From assembly GCF_036014215.1 (NCBI RefSeq), contig NZ_CP107921.1, positions 2,675,501-2,739,500 on the forward strand: DNA of 64,000 nucleotides, in the 5' to 3' direction. The notes under the pieces are model-generated. The model made no database searches and was not told where the DNA came from. It saw only the letters and a program-made list of their open reading frames with translations. The DNA is from Streptomyces sp. NBC_00440. Lineage in GTDB: Bacteria; Actinomycetota; Actinomycetes; Streptomycetales; Streptomycetaceae. Position numbers and translations under genes: made by a program. Of this stretch, positions 1-7,985 are shown one piece after another (position 1 is the stretch's first letter; every line of letters begins with the position of its first letter).

Positions 1-147
1 CTTCACAGAGACGATCTCAACATCGGTCACGCCCTGGTCTGGCTCTTCAAGCTTCTGCTTGCGTCTTTCTGCGCTCGGCATGTCGTAGGCCACGACCGAA
101 ATATGCGGCTTCCCGGCCTTGACCCACTTCAGTCGGAAGTTCTTCAC
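1..147 (-). CDS. Partial hypothetical protein, cut by the left window edge
   Basis: The first 49 codons of a leftward gene are visible; the frame is open to base 1. The GTG start at 147-145 overlaps the stop of the upstream gene in a GTGA, with GGAGG about 10 nt before it, which points to translational coupling. The visible part is basic (VKNFRLKWVKAGKPHISVVA at the start), with a Lys/Arg/Gln-rich patch around residues 26-33. I do not recognise the family. It belongs to the leftward small-gene block of the integrated element. Confidence 0.55.
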   Translation of the reverse strand, partial: MKNFRLKWVKAGKPHISVVAYDMPSAERRKQKLEEPDQGVTDVEIVSVK

Positions 148-293
148 GAGCCCTCCGCCTCCGTCCGGCGTCCCCCGCCATGACCCCACGTACAAGCGAA
201 GTCGACGCACTTACGACAATGTCGGCACTCGGTGTGTCCGCTGTTCTCAGGCAGCCCGCCCCCGCAGTCCGCACAACGCTTCTTCTCAGCCAT
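144..293 (-). CDS. Small zinc-ribbon-like protein (49 aa)
   Basis: A 49-residue protein beginning MAEKKRCADCGGGLPE. CxxC at residues 7-10 and Cys/His residues further on (TECRHCRKC) make a likely zinc-binding ribbon. The ATG at 293 is preferred over the one at 299 because the GGAG lies 8 nt before it. The stop overlaps the next gene's GTG start. Small zinc ribbons of this kind are common in actinophage and plasmid early regions and usually have no assigned role. Function unknown; the metal site is inferred from cysteine spacing only. Confidence 0.55.
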   Translation of the reverse strand: MAEKKRCADCGGGLPENSGHTECRHCRKCVDFACTWGHGGGRRTEAEGS

Positions 294-390
294 CTTCATC
301 TCTCCTATGACTGGGCGCCCGCCCCCCGGCGGGTCAGACGCCCACACCGTATCTCTCGGGTCTGACAGTCCGATGTAAGCTCACGAAAGA

Positions 391-419
391 GGCCCCGGAC
401 ACTTCTCCTGTCCGGGGCC
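391..419 (-). terminator. Hairpin, copy 1 of the element's recurrent terminator
   Basis: A 10-bp perfect stem GGCCCCGGAC/GTCCGGGGCC surrounds the loop ACTTCTCCT. It lies just downstream of the leftward gene ending at 474. The same loop and stem core recur at 10,194-10,226 and 18,627-18,659. Confidence 0.75.
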
Positions 420-473
420 CTCTCTGTCCTCAGTTACTTGCTCTGCTGCCGTCCCGGCCTGCGACGCTGGGGC

Positions 474-2048
474 TCACCTGCCAGTCCTTCTGTACTCCTC
501 GCAGCGGCGGGTCCAGTAGGCCCGTGCCTGCGGGGTGTTGCCCTCTTCAGCCAACTCAAGCCAGTTCTCAGGCACCTCGTACGTCTGGGCCGCGGCCACG
601 GACTTCACCTCGGGCTCGCGGCGCTCCTGGTCCCCGTTCTCGACGGGTGCCGGTGCGGGCTTCTGCCCAGGGTCTGGGCTATCCAGAGGACCCCAGTGGA
701 GCAGGCTCCGCAGAGAACACGAAAGCAACTCATCACCGGTGGCCAGTTGGTTGATGACGTATCTCCCCTCTCCGGTGTAGACCACCTCGGCCCTCGTCCA
801 CCGGCCTGGCTCCGGGTTAAACCTTCCTGCCTTTCCACCGAACCAGATCAGCCGCGGCTTCGGCGTATTGCGGTGAGGGAGGTATCCAATCTCTTGAAGC
901 TTGGTCTGGTAGACCCGCTCCGGGCGCTCCTGATCGGGCTCCTGGCCCAGGTCCTCGTCGTCCTTCAGCGCCTCGCCCCCGTATATGCCGGCGAGCTGCT
1001 GGAGCTGCTGCCCGATGCCGCCCTTCAGTGGTGCTTCCGCATCCGGCCAGATTTGTCGAGCTGCCCTCACGTACCTCTCTCCACCAAGGACGGTGACCTT
1101 CGCGCCCTCCAGGCCCAGCTTCTTGGCCTGCTCACGCACACGCCCGAGTCGTACGGATCCCTTGTCGCCGATCTTCACGTCGTAGTTCTCGATCTCCTCA
1201 CTCAGAGGGATGAGCCCGTACTTCGCGCTGAGGACCATCGTTGCGCCGTCCATGACGTCTGAGGCAAGCCGGCAGGCGGTGAAGTAGTTCCCGGTGTAGC
1301 GCTCATCGGCGGGGATCCTCCCTGGCCGTTCCGACTTCTTTCCGCCGCAGGCGATGACCACCAGGCGCTTGGGCTGCTCGGCTTCGTCCCGGCCGTGAAT
1401 TGCTTCCATGAAGTCGGGCGCCTGGTCCTCGCCCTCATCCACCACCAGGTACCCGTTGATGAGCCTCTGAGTCTGCTGGTACGGCTCGGTGTAGGTGGCT
1501 ATGAACTTCTTCGCGGCCCTGGCCGTGGCCGGATGGGCGTTCTCCTTCAGTCTGTCCATCTTCCCGAGGAACCAGCCCAGAGTCTCAGCGCGGACGCGGC
1601 CGGATGCGCCGTTGGCCGTCCAACTCATGTTGCCCAGATCGGAGCGGACAGTTTTGCTCTCACGTGCGTGCTGCTTGGAGTCGAACCCGTACTGACCAGA
1701 GAAGTGCCCCGACAGGCTCTTGGGCATCTTGACCGCATGCCGGATCTCCCGAGGGTCGTCCGGCTCGTACTCCAGCTCGTACTTGAGCATCGACTTGCCC
1801 GCCATGACGTTGTTGCCGTTATCGCTGTCGAGCCAGCCACGAGCGATGTCGAGCGCGGATCCCACTGCATCGTTGGTCAGGTGGAGGTCAATGGTGTTCA
1901 GAGAGTTCATCCCCTTCGCCTCCAGCTCCTCGGCGCCTTCACGGCAAGCGTCCAGGAGATCCCCCTCCCCCTGGGTCTTCGGCTTCACGTTCTTGAGCAC
2001 GTGTCTACGGATCTGGCCAGGCACGGGGATAGTGACGATCTTCGGCAT
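474..2048 (-). CDS. DUF6884 / YaaA-like domain protein (524 aa)
   Basis: The central part, about residues 228-350, starts RLVVIACGGKKSERPG and continues with YFTACRLA, MVLSAKYGLIPL and KVTVLGGERYVRAARQIWP. This pattern (nucleotide-like GGKK loop, SAKYGLI, GG-Y) is the DUF6884/YaaA-like fold seen in phage and plasmid proteins. The N-terminal about 200 residues and the C-terminal Pro/Glu-rich part (around 440-500) are not recognised. YaaA relatives bind DNA and act in oxidative-stress protection, but that role should not be transferred to this long multidomain protein. The start is an ATG after AGGGG. It is the last large gene of the leftward block, with a terminator hairpin about 55 bp downstream. 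Family assignment is from memory of motifs. Confidence 0.6.
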   Translation of the reverse strand: MPKIVTIPVPGQIRRHVLKNVKPKTQGEGDLLDACREGAEELEAKGMNSLNTIDLHLTNDAVGSALDIARGWLDSDNGNNVMAGKSMLKYELEYEPDDPREIRHAVKMPKSLSGHFSGQYGFDSKQHARESKTVRSDLGNMSWTANGASGRVRAETLGWFLGKMDRLKENAHPATARAAKKFIATYTEPYQQTQRLINGYLVVDEGEDQAPDFMEAIHGRDEAEQPKRLVVIACGGKKSERPGRIPADERYTGNYFTACRLASDVMDGATMVLSAKYGLIPLSEEIENYDVKIGDKGSVRLGRVREQAKKLGLEGAKVTVLGGERYVRAARQIWPDAEAPLKGGIGQQLQQLAGIYGGEALKDDEDLGQEPDQERPERVYQTKLQEIGYLPHRNTPKPRLIWFGGKAGRFNPEPGRWTRAEVVYTGEGRYVINQLATGDELLSCSLRSLLHWGPLDSPDPGQKPAPAPVENGDQERREPEVKSVAAAQTYEVPENWLELAEEGNTPQARAYWTRRCEEYRRTGR

Positions 2049-2075
2049 AAGGACCCCTATTTACTTGATCTTGAA

Positions 2076-2297
2076 TTACTTGTCTTCGGGAATTGAGCGA
2101 TCCAGGACCAGCACCTTGTAGCCTGCCGGGCTCGGCTCGTACGAGAAACCAAAACGTCGGCCGAAGCCCTTCTCCGTGAAGTACTCGGCCCAGTAGGTGA
2201 CGCGAACTCTCGCGGTCTCAATGTCGTCAACGGTCTCCCACTCCTCGACCCGCTTTGCAGGACGGACGAGAGTGCCACCTTTATTTCCATTTGACAT
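2076..2297 (-). CDS. Hypothetical protein (73 aa)
   Basis: A 73-residue acidic/aromatic protein beginning MSNGNKGGTLVRPAKRVEEW, with no cysteine pairs or membrane segment. Its ATG lies 2 nt after the stop of the DUF3987-like gene, and the GAGGGG of its ribosome-binding site lies inside that gene's end, so the two are probably co-translated. Not recognised. Confidence 0.6.
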   Translation of the reverse strand: MSNGNKGGTLVRPAKRVEEWETVDDIETARVRVTYWAEYFTEKGFGRRFGFSYEPSPAGYKVLVLDRSIPEDK

Positions 2298-2299
2298 TG

Positions 2300-3616
2300 C
2301 TAGATAAGCCCCTCAAATATATTGCTGGCGACCGGAGGTGTCTGGATTGGCTTTGCCTTGCCCCTCAATTGGTCAATGTCAATCACCTTCGCGTTGGCCT
2401 GCGAGGGCTCCTCGCTCGCCTCGATCAGCCGGTACATGAGCTTGGGCGCCCCGCGGCCTGAGGTCTTCTCCGTCCACATCTCCACGTCGTCCATGCCCTC
2501 TACGGCCTCCTTGATGGCCGCCGCGTTAAGCCGCCCCCACAAGGGGCGGAGCAGGTCAGAAGCCTTCGCTTCGCCCCCACACCTCTTCAGCACGCCCCTG
2601 ATCAGGTCCTCGGGCGTCGTCATCGGTTTGGCACCGCCGCTGTTGCTGGCAGCGTCCTTCACCAGCTTCTCGACGCTGGCCATACTGAAAGAGACGAACG
2701 CCCAGGCAGCCTCTACCGCGTCGCGGCATACTTCTTCCTTCATCTCCGTGGCACTGAGCACTGCGGAGACGCGCTGAACCTGCTCAGCGGATCGCTCCAT
2801 GTACGAGGCCAGCAACTCGGGGAGCTCGGCCATGCGGTCCTCCACGATGGCTCGGATCTCATCGAAACGCTCGCCGGCCTCGACGCTGAAGCGCATCACC
2901 CGGTCCTCTTCCTCGGCCCACTCGTAGGCTTCCTTGAGCGCGGAAGTGTCCGGTACCTGGGGCTGGTTGTCGTACGGGAGCATCTTCGAGCGCTCGACCA
3001 GCACAGGGAGGAGCCGGTTGTACGATCCGCCCAGTGCCTCACTCGAAGAGACATATTTGCCCCACTCCCCCGGCGTGATGTGAGCGTGGAAACCGAGGAG
3101 GGGCCGAGCCACGCTCTGGAGCCCGTCCTTCTTGGTCCGGTTGGATATGGGCTTACCGTCCCAAGCTGTACGGAAGAACGTGCTGAATTTCGAGCACTTC
3201 TTCTGATCCTTCAGCACTGAGGCCCACTCCTCTTCGAGGAGCACACACCGGCCATCGATGCCTCCGTCCGCACCCATCGTGTCCAGCTCCAGCCCGGAGA
3301 GCATGTCAACCAGGGAAGGGCCACTCGATACACCAGATCGCTTACGGGAGTGGATGAAGCCCCCGATCGGCTTGCCGAGCAGAGCGGAGGCCGTACCGAG
3401 CGCATATCCCTTGCGCCCGATCGCACTCCGGCCGGCGAGAACGGTCCAGACCACGACCGGCCTCCGGTTGTCGAGCCGAACCCGTCGGCTGATCGCAGCC
3501 GAGTACAGGGAGAGACTTGCCGCCCAGACGCCGATGGGATCGGCCTCAGACGTTGGCATGGCGGACTTCACGGCCTCGCCCAGCGGGCCATAGGACATCA
3601 GGTCAAACGTGGTCAT
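2300..3616 (-). CDS. DUF3987-like P-loop ATPase, putative replication protein (438 aa)
   Basis: Residues about 52-75 read WTVLAGRSAIGRKGYALG, a P-loop of the GxxxxGRKG type found in DUF3987 proteins. About residue 130 there is a hydrophobic strand followed by acids (RCVLLEEEWASVL), a plausible Walker B. HITPGEW follows near 180. The C-terminal third is helical. DUF3987 proteins of phages and plasmids are usually treated as primase/helicase-related; whether this one is catalytic cannot be told. It is the second largest protein of the leftward block and the best candidate for a DNA-metabolism gene of the element. The start ATG is 22 bp after the stop of the upstream small gene. Confidence 0.6.
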   Translation of the reverse strand: MTTFDLMSYGPLGEAVKSAMPTSEADPIGVWAASLSLYSAAISRRVRLDNRRPVVVWTVLAGRSAIGRKGYALGTASALLGKPIGGFIHSRKRSGVSSGPSLVDMLSGLELDTMGADGGIDGRCVLLEEEWASVLKDQKKCSKFSTFFRTAWDGKPISNRTKKDGLQSVARPLLGFHAHITPGEWGKYVSSSEALGGSYNRLLPVLVERSKMLPYDNQPQVPDTSALKEAYEWAEEEDRVMRFSVEAGERFDEIRAIVEDRMAELPELLASYMERSAEQVQRVSAVLSATEMKEEVCRDAVEAAWAFVSFSMASVEKLVKDAASNSGGAKPMTTPEDLIRGVLKRCGGEAKASDLLRPLWGRLNAAAIKEAVEGMDDVEMWTEKTSGRGAPKLMYRLIEASEEPSQANAKVIDIDQLRGKAKPIQTPPVASNIFEGLI

Positions 3617-3638
3617 GAGGTGATCTCTGCTTTCTCGA

Positions 3639-3827
3639 TCAGGCGCTCAGTGCGGCGTCAACGGCCGGGGCCAGGGCGGCAGCGAGCTGGTCCCTGAACC
3701 GCGCTCCGTGCTCGTCGCACAGGTCGTAGCGGTCCCCCATGACCGTCAGGTTCACGGTTCCGGGAACCTCCAGCCCCTTCTTCGAGCAGGCGTCGCACGT
3801 CACAGACTCAATCACCTTGCGGGCCAT
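3639..3827 (-). CDS. Small CxxC protein (62 aa)
   Basis: The ATG at 3827 is chosen over the upstream ATGs because AGGAGAGG lies 8 nt before it. Residues VTCDACSKKG and YDLCDEHG give a CxxC plus C-x-x-H, a treble-clef-like zinc site, followed by an amphipathic C-terminal helix rich in alanine. Actinophage and Streptomyces element genomes often encode this type next to replication genes. Exact function unknown. Confidence 0.6.
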   Translation of the reverse strand: MARKVIESVTCDACSKKGLEVPGTVNLTVMGDRYDLCDEHGARFRDQLAAALAPAVDAALSA

Positions 3828-3869
3828 CAGTGATCCTCTCCTGGGCATCATACGTTCAAGAAATGCTCG

Positions 3870-3945
3870 TCACGGACTCAATTAAGAGGCCATGGCGAGA
3901 GACCGGGCATAACCCGGCCTCCACCATGGGGTCTCAAGCGGTCAA
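3870..3945. promoter_or_regulatory. Intergenic site with variant repeat motif and small hairpin
   Basis: TCACGGACTCAA at 3870-3881 is a one-mismatch relative of the TCACGGATTCAAG motif found elsewhere in the element. CCGGG-CATAA-CCCGG follows at 3903-3917, a short hairpin downstream of the leftward gene ending at 3946. Role inferred from position only. Confidence 0.35.
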
Positions 3946-4227
3946 CTAGCGTTCGGTACCTCGGTAGACGTCGCCCTCGACGTAGGTGATCCCCGAGCCG
4001 TCAGGCGCCTTCATCGCGTAGTGCTGCTCCCACTCGGCCCACACGTAGGACCAACCTGCCGTGATTAGGGACTCGCTCACGGCGTCGTCCCCACCCGATC
4101 CCGCGAAGAACGCCTCCCCCGCGCTGGGTTCGTCCTTCCCCAAGATGCGCATGACGTCGTCCGCGCCCTTGGCAGACTCAAGCTCCTTGAGCTGGGCGTC
4201 GATCAGCTTCCAGAAGTTGTCCCACAT
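3946..4227 (-). CDS. Hypothetical protein (93 aa)
   Basis: An acidic protein starting MWDNFWKLIDAQLKELESAK, with a clear ribosome-binding site (GGAG, 7 nt spacing). There is no recognisable domain. The central part is Gly/Ala-rich and the C-terminal half (YVWAEWEQHYAMKAPDG) is aromatic. The AT-rich stretch upstream (4,255-4,275) could hold its promoter, although I see no convincing -35/-10 pair. Confidence 0.55.
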   Translation of the reverse strand: MWDNFWKLIDAQLKELESAKGADDVMRILGKDEPSAGEAFFAGSGGDDAVSESLITAGWSYVWAEWEQHYAMKAPDGSGITYVEGDVYRGTER

Positions 4228-4275
4228 TTGTTTGCTCCGCTCTCGGCCAACTGGTCATATTTTGGGATACTTTTT

Positions 4276-4515
4276 TCAGATGTACTGGGACCCCAGAAGG
4301 CCCCTACGGGCTATCTGGAAGTCCAGGGCCACCCACCGGACCAAGTCCCTAGTGGCCAGGTCCGGGCAGTAGTAGGCGTTCGCCCGCTTCCCGCACTCCT
4401 CGAACACGGCAGTGAGGGCGTTGAGTCGATCCGCGGAGTTGTCCAAGAGGGCCGCGTGGGCGGCCTGCGTGCCCAGCTCGGTGAGGTCGACGTCCAGAAG
4501 CGCCATCAAGCTCAT
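4276..4515 (-). CDS. Hypothetical protein (79 aa)
   Basis: Start taken at the ATG that overlaps the upstream stop as ATGA (4512-4515); a longer reading would run deep into the neighbour. The protein begins MSLMALLDVDLTELGTQ and is largely helical; one cysteine pair is spaced too far apart to suggest a zinc knuckle. Not recognised. The coupling implies it is translated together with the 4512-4850 gene. Confidence 0.55.
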   Translation of the reverse strand: MSLMALLDVDLTELGTQAAHAALLDNSADRLNALTAVFEECGKRANAYYCPDLATRDLVRWVALDFQIARRGLLGSQYI

Positions 4516-4850
4516 GCGTCCGCCTCGAACCGTGCTCGGTCCGCGCGGGACATGCACGCTGGGCTGTCCCACTCGAAGTGCCCCGCGCCGGCCAGGCCCC
4601 TGATGAACCGGGCAGTGAAATCGTGGGAGTGTGAGAGTGCCCAAAAGACACGCTCTTCGATCGCGTGGGGCCGGGGGGCGATATCGAACGGCTCGGAGGA
4701 CCAGGTGTTCCAGACCTGCCCGTCGAGCACTTCATCACCCTTATAGATCTTGATGCCGAATCTCTGCTCACCGGGGGTGAACTCGACAACAACTGTGACG
4801 TTGGCCAGCCCCTCCGGCACGGACCCAACCGCCATATGCGTGTGCTTCAC
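4512..4850 (-). CDS. Hypothetical protein (112 aa)
   Basis: The GTG start at 4850 overlaps the stop of the Lsr2-tail gene as GTGA, with GGAGG 10 nt upstream. The N-terminal half alternates beta strands (NVTVVVEFTPGEQRFGIKIY); the C-terminal half is helical with His/Trp residues. No family recognised. It sits in a chain of three coupled genes (4847-5353, this one, 4276-4515). Confidence 0.55.
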   Translation of the reverse strand: MKHTHMAVGSVPEGLANVTVVVEFTPGEQRFGIKIYKGDEVLDGQVWNTWSSEPFDIAPRPHAIEERVFWALSHSHDFTARFIRGLAGAGHFEWDSPACMSRADRARFEADA

Positions 4851-5353
4851 AGCCCCTTCGCCTCCCTGTATGCGTTGATTACCTCGCTTGGGATACGGCC
4901 CCGAGTGCCGACGACATAGCCGTTCTCTCGGCCCCATTCCCGCATGTCCTTCATGAGCCACGTCTGATGTGCCGTGCGCTCTGCGGCAGCTCGGCTCTCA
5001 TTCGCTATCCGTTCCCATTTCTCGCGCTCTCCCTTCTTGCGTTCTATCTCAGCAAGGTGGGATGGGTATCGATCCTTGAACAGGCGGGCTTCCGGAGGGA
5101 GAAGTGGCGACTTATTTCCCTCTTCCCTGACTCCCCAGGCAATCAAGTGCTCTCGGACAAGGTCCGGGCACTCTGGCGGCCCAATCGTCTTGATGTATCG
5201 GTCCACTTTGGATTCGGCAAGCATCCGGGCCGCCGAATAATGCATGTTGGCATGGAGTCTGCTTGTAAGAATCTCCAGGAACACTGTGCTCTCGCTGTTT
5301 CGACGCTTGGCGTCGGCTGCGGCCTCGACATACCACTCATTGGTGAGGTACAT
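4847..5353 (-). CDS. Protein with Lsr2-type C-terminal DNA-binding domain (168 aa)
   Basis: The last about 35 residues (MREWGRENGYVVGTRGRIP, then SEVINAYREA) match the Lsr2 C-terminal domain: two helices around an RGR hook that enters the minor groove of AT-rich DNA. The N-terminal 130 residues are not the Lsr2 beta-sheet dimerisation domain but an unrelated helical segment with a basic coiled stretch (EIERKKGEREKWERI). The ATG at 5353 follows GGGAGG by 9 nt; a TTG precedes it directly. This is therefore a lone DNA-binding tail on a different body. A role as competitor or partner of the element's full-length Lsr2 is an inference. Confidence 0.65.
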   Translation of the reverse strand: MYLTNEWYVEAAADAKRRNSESTVFLEILTSRLHANMHYSAARMLAESKVDRYIKTIGPPECPDLVREHLIAWGVREEGNKSPLLPPEARLFKDRYPSHLAEIERKKGEREKWERIANESRAAAERTAHQTWLMKDMREWGRENGYVVGTRGRIPSEVINAYREAKGL

Positions 5354-5381
5354 CAATTCACGCCTCCCAGATCTGCGTAAC

Positions 5382-5564
5382 TCACGACAGCCTCTTGAGC
5401 GGGCGAGTGGTTACGCCCGCACCCCTGTAAGAGGTCCCGCACACGTCGCAGTACGGGAATGACGCGAAACGCTTCTCGCCGAATTTCTCGTAGTCGACCC
5501 ATCTCGTTGCAGGTCGCCCACAGTTCGAGGAGCAGTTTCCGCTGTAGTTCTTCGGGTAGGGCAT
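5382..5564 (-). CDS. Small zinc-finger-like protein (60 aa)
   Basis: The ATG at 5564 is preceded by AAAGGAATGCC. CSSNC in the N-terminal third and CDVC in the C-terminal third (residues about 44-47) suggest one zinc site. The protein ends in a basic tail (RPLKRLS). Not recognised. Confidence 0.55.
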   Translation of the reverse strand: MPYPKNYSGNCSSNCGRPATRWVDYEKFGEKRFASFPYCDVCGTSYRGAGVTTRPLKRLS

Positions 5565-5590
5565 GGCATTCCTTTCTCCAGTGGCCATGG

Positions 5591-5625
5591 GAGAGGCCCG
5601 GACGGAGATACCGTCCGGGCCTCTC
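5591..5625 (-). terminator. Perfect 15-bp hairpin terminator
   Basis: GAGAGGCCCGGACGG pairs with CCGTCCGGGCCTCTC around a five-base loop (AGATA). It lies downstream of the leftward gene ending at 5644. The stem core AGGCCCGGAC is shared with the other hairpins of the element. Confidence 0.75.
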
Positions 5626-5643
5626 GGCAAGGCGACTAGCGAG

Positions 5644-6027
5644 TTAGTTCCTGAAGCGTCCTCGATGCGCGGTAAATATCGCCTCGCGCATTGCTAGATT
5701 CTCGGGGAGGTAGTTGTCGTACAGTCCCCACTTCAGGACGATTCTCATCATGTTCAGCTCGATATCGGTGAACACCCACGGATCAAAGCCATCGGGTAGG
5801 TTGAACGAGAGACGGACAGCAGCGTTCACATACTCCGTACCGGAGAACCCTCCCGTGGCCGCGTGGCCGGCTGCCATGAACCGATTGATGCGGCACCGCA
5901 CGAAGGGGGCGTGCGTGGCCCTGGTCGGCGTGATGGTCACGGCCGGCTCGTCCGGGAACCACCCCCGGCCCGTCCGATGAACCTCGACCGGGATGTTCTC
6001 AACGTCGGGGATCTCGTGCGTCTTCAT
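5644..6027 (-). CDS. Hypothetical protein (127 aa)
   Basis: It starts at the ATG overlapping the upstream stop as ATGA. There is an acidic N-terminus, then a beta-rich centre with TITPTRATHAPFVRCRINRF and an aromatic stretch DGFDPWVFTDIEL. No domain recognised. Second of three coupled genes (6245-6739, 6024-6248, this one). Confidence 0.6.
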   Translation of the reverse strand: MKTHEIPDVENIPVEVHRTGRGWFPDEPAVTITPTRATHAPFVRCRINRFMAAGHAATGGFSGTEYVNAAVRLSFNLPDGFDPWVFTDIELNMMRIVLKWGLYDNYLPENLAMREAIFTAHRGRFRN

Positions 6028-6248
6028 TTGCCCTCACTCGGCGGGATTAGGGCTTCCAGCTCCTCCAGAAGCACGAACAGATCAATCTCTGATTCGTAGG
6101 CGTTATCGCTGCGGTCCTCGTCGTAAGCGGGGATGTTTTCCTCGCTTACCTCGCGCACCTCGTTGCGGTAGCAGTTGAGTTCGTCGTCCCTGGCTTTCAG
6201 CCTGCCCCGGTACTTCTCGACCAGTTCACGGATGGAAGATTCCATCAT
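6024..6248 (-). CDS. Hypothetical acidic coiled-coil-like protein (74 aa)
   Basis: It begins MMESSIRELVEKYRGRLKAR, followed by an acidic helical tail (FVLLEELEALIPP). It overlaps the stop of the 6245-6739 gene by ATGA and the start of the next by ATGA. The heptad-like Leu/Ile spacing in the first 30 residues suggests a short coiled coil. Function unknown. Confidence 0.6.
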   Translation of the reverse strand: MMESSIRELVEKYRGRLKARDDELNCYRNEVREVSEENIPAYDEDRSDNAYESEIDLFVLLEELEALIPPSEGK

Positions 6249-6739
6249 GCGGCCTTTCGAAGGTCGGTCCAGGCGTAAAGGGCCGTAGAAGCGGGAACAC
6301 CGCTCTCCACTTCTTCGACCCGGATCCAGACGGGAGTCTTGTACCTCTCCTTCAACTTCCTCCGGAGGAATTCCGTCGCCTGGAACTCGGCATGTGCACC
6401 GCTCTCGCCATCGGCAACTACGGTGTACTCACCCTCCGACTCGGCGTCATAACCCCCCGGCTGAAGGGTGAACGTCCAAACTCCGCGGCCCACGTGGTAG
6501 TGCGGGTAGTCGCAATCCTCGCCGTGGTCGGCGAGAATTTCTTCGGCCGTGTTCACGTAGCCGAAGGCTCGGAGAAGTGCTGCGAACGTCATGGCATCAC
6601 TGCAACCAAGCGGGCAGTCGTAATCCGGGATCAACGTGGACGCCATTCCTGAAGTCGTCCACGCGTCCACGAAGGCATCAGCAGCAGCGAGCTTGCGAGC
6701 GAATTCCTTACGGACCTTCTTAGGGTACTTGCGGGACAT
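6245..6739 (-). CDS. Hypothetical protein (164 aa)
   Basis: A basic N-terminal helix (MSRKYPKKVRKEFARKLAAA) precedes a cysteine/His-containing centre (DYDCPLGCSDAM; DHGEDCDYPHYHVG) and a beta-rich C-terminal half. It starts 2 nt after the stop of the preceding gene. The CxxxC and HxH residues could bind metal, but the spacing is not a known signature. Not recognised. Confidence 0.6.
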   Translation of the reverse strand: MSRKYPKKVRKEFARKLAAADAFVDAWTTSGMASTLIPDYDCPLGCSDAMTFAALLRAFGYVNTAEEILADHGEDCDYPHYHVGRGVWTFTLQPGGYDAESEGEYTVVADGESGAHAEFQATEFLRRKLKERYKTPVWIRVEEVESGVPASTALYAWTDLRKAA

Positions 6740-6741
6740 GA

Positions 6742-7014
6742 TCAGACCTCTTCCAGGATCTTGCGGGCCTGGGCCGCAAAGTCAGCGAACGTGTCACGCG
6801 CATCTATCGCGTATTCGAAGTCGCGCTCGTCGTAGTCGCCCATGTCCCTGTCAGTGCAGGGCTGTTCTCCGTCGACGGGGTCATACGATGGAATCTCTCG
6901 GAACGATTCCTCTCGGCCCGTCGCCCACCCGTCGTGGGCCTTGACGAGCTTTTCCAGCAACTCCAGTTGCTTGGCGCGCTTGCGCTTCATTCGCTTGGTG
7001 AACTTCCTCAACAT
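6742..7014 (-). CDS. Hypothetical protein with strongly basic N-terminus (90 aa)
   Basis: The start is the ATG at 7014, 7 nt after GAGAGGA; the longer frame upstream lacks a ribosome-binding site. Residues 1-15 are MLRKFTKRMKRKRAK, followed by an acidic C-terminal half (DRDMGDYDERDFEYAIDARD). A charge-segregated small protein like this may bind nucleic acid. Not recognised. Confidence 0.55.
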   Translation of the reverse strand: MLRKFTKRMKRKRAKQLELLEKLVKAHDGWATGREESFREIPSYDPVDGEQPCTDRDMGDYDERDFEYAIDARDTFADFAAQARKILEEV

Positions 7015-7091
7015 GCAATATTCCTCTCGGTCGGTTGCCCGTGGCGAACGGCCGGGATTTCCCGGCCGCCACCAAACAGGAACCGTCAGAG

Positions 7092-7442
7092 TCAGGCGCT
7101 CACGGGCTCGGCATCCTCGGTGGAGTTCGCGCGCTCCCACATCTCTGCGGCCGTAAACAGTCGGGCCGCCTGGAGCAGCCTCAGCAGGGGAGCAAGCTCC
7201 GTGTCGGTGAAGTGAGGTGAAGCACCAGACGCGAGCCACGGGTCATCGAGCGTGTGAGCTGCATCCATGGCTGCAATCACCAGGTGCTGGTTGCGCTGGC
7301 TCAGCTTGGTCAGCTCCTGCACCCGCTTGTTCAACTCCCACACCTCGTCATGGAGCTGAGAGTTCGACTTCGCAAGAGTGGTAAGGGGCGTGTCGGACAT
7401 CTGACGTCGAGCACGGTGGTTGGTAAGGAACGGGATGCGCAT
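7092..7442 (-). CDS. Hypothetical coiled-coil protein (116 aa)
   Basis: Residues about 20-60 form a probable coiled coil (LHDEVWELNKRVQELTKLSQ). The remainder is helical. The ATG follows GAAGGG with normal spacing. The stretch to the next gene (7,015-7,091) carries no clear feature. Function unknown. Confidence 0.55.
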   Translation of the reverse strand: MRIPFLTNHRARRQMSDTPLTTLAKSNSQLHDEVWELNKRVQELTKLSQRNQHLVIAAMDAAHTLDDPWLASGASPHFTDTELAPLLRLLQAARLFTAAEMWERANSTEDAEPVSA

Positions 7443-7479
7443 GGTGAGCCCTTCAATTTGGCGGGATGAGTGCCCATGG

Positions 7480-7514
7480 GAGAGGCCCGGACGCTTCTCC
7501 CGTCCGGGCCTCTC
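7480..7514 (-). terminator. Perfect 14-bp hairpin terminator
   Basis: GAGAGGCCCGGACG/CGTCCGGGCCTCTC closes a 7-nt loop CTTCTCC. It lies between the gene ending at 7533 and the start of the 7442 gene, and differs from the 5,591 hairpin mainly in its loop. Confidence 0.75.
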
Positions 7515-7532
7515 GGTGACGCTCCTCTGTGA

Positions 7533-7985
7533 CTACTTGCGGGCGCCGATCAGCGCCGCGTCCTGCTCCAGGCCGTTGTACGTCCGGATGTACTCGGGGA
7601 TGGTCATTCGCTCCCAGTCAGAGAAGACGTGACCGTGGCGCTCACACAGCAGCACGCGCACGCGCAGGCCCTTCGGTTCTCCCTCGCGATACGTATGCCT
7701 GACCATGGCGGCCTCGCCGGCACAGTGGCCCATGCCCACGCTCACGTAGACCTCGCAGACCCAGCCGAACTTGATGAGCCGTTCCAGGACGCCCTTCGCC
7801 TCCGGCTCGCTGTCTGTCACCCCGATCCAGTAGGTGTGCTGGTCTCCCTGATCGAAGGCGTAGGTGAACCACTTCTCAGGGTGTCCGCCAACGGTGCCCT
7901 GGACCCGCACCACGTACCCGCGGTAGTCCGGTGTTCCCTCCCGGCCGAGCTGCGGGTATCCAATCCTGTTGTGCCATTCGGTCAC
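7533..7985 (-). CDS. Hypothetical protein (150 aa)
   Basis: It is beta-rich in the first half (YRGYVVRVQGTVGGHPEKWF) and has Cys and His in the second half (GMGHCAGEAAMVRHTY; LLCERHGH). Its ATG overlaps the upstream stop as ATGA. Not recognised. First of a run of four coupled genes reading leftward from 8804 and ending here. Confidence 0.6.
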   Translation of the reverse strand: MTEWHNRIGYPQLGREGTPDYRGYVVRVQGTVGGHPEKWFTYAFDQGDQHTYWIGVTDSEPEAKGVLERLIKFGWVCEVYVSVGMGHCAGEAAMVRHTYREGEPKGLRVRVLLCERHGHVFSDWERMTIPEYIRTYNGLEQDAALIGARK

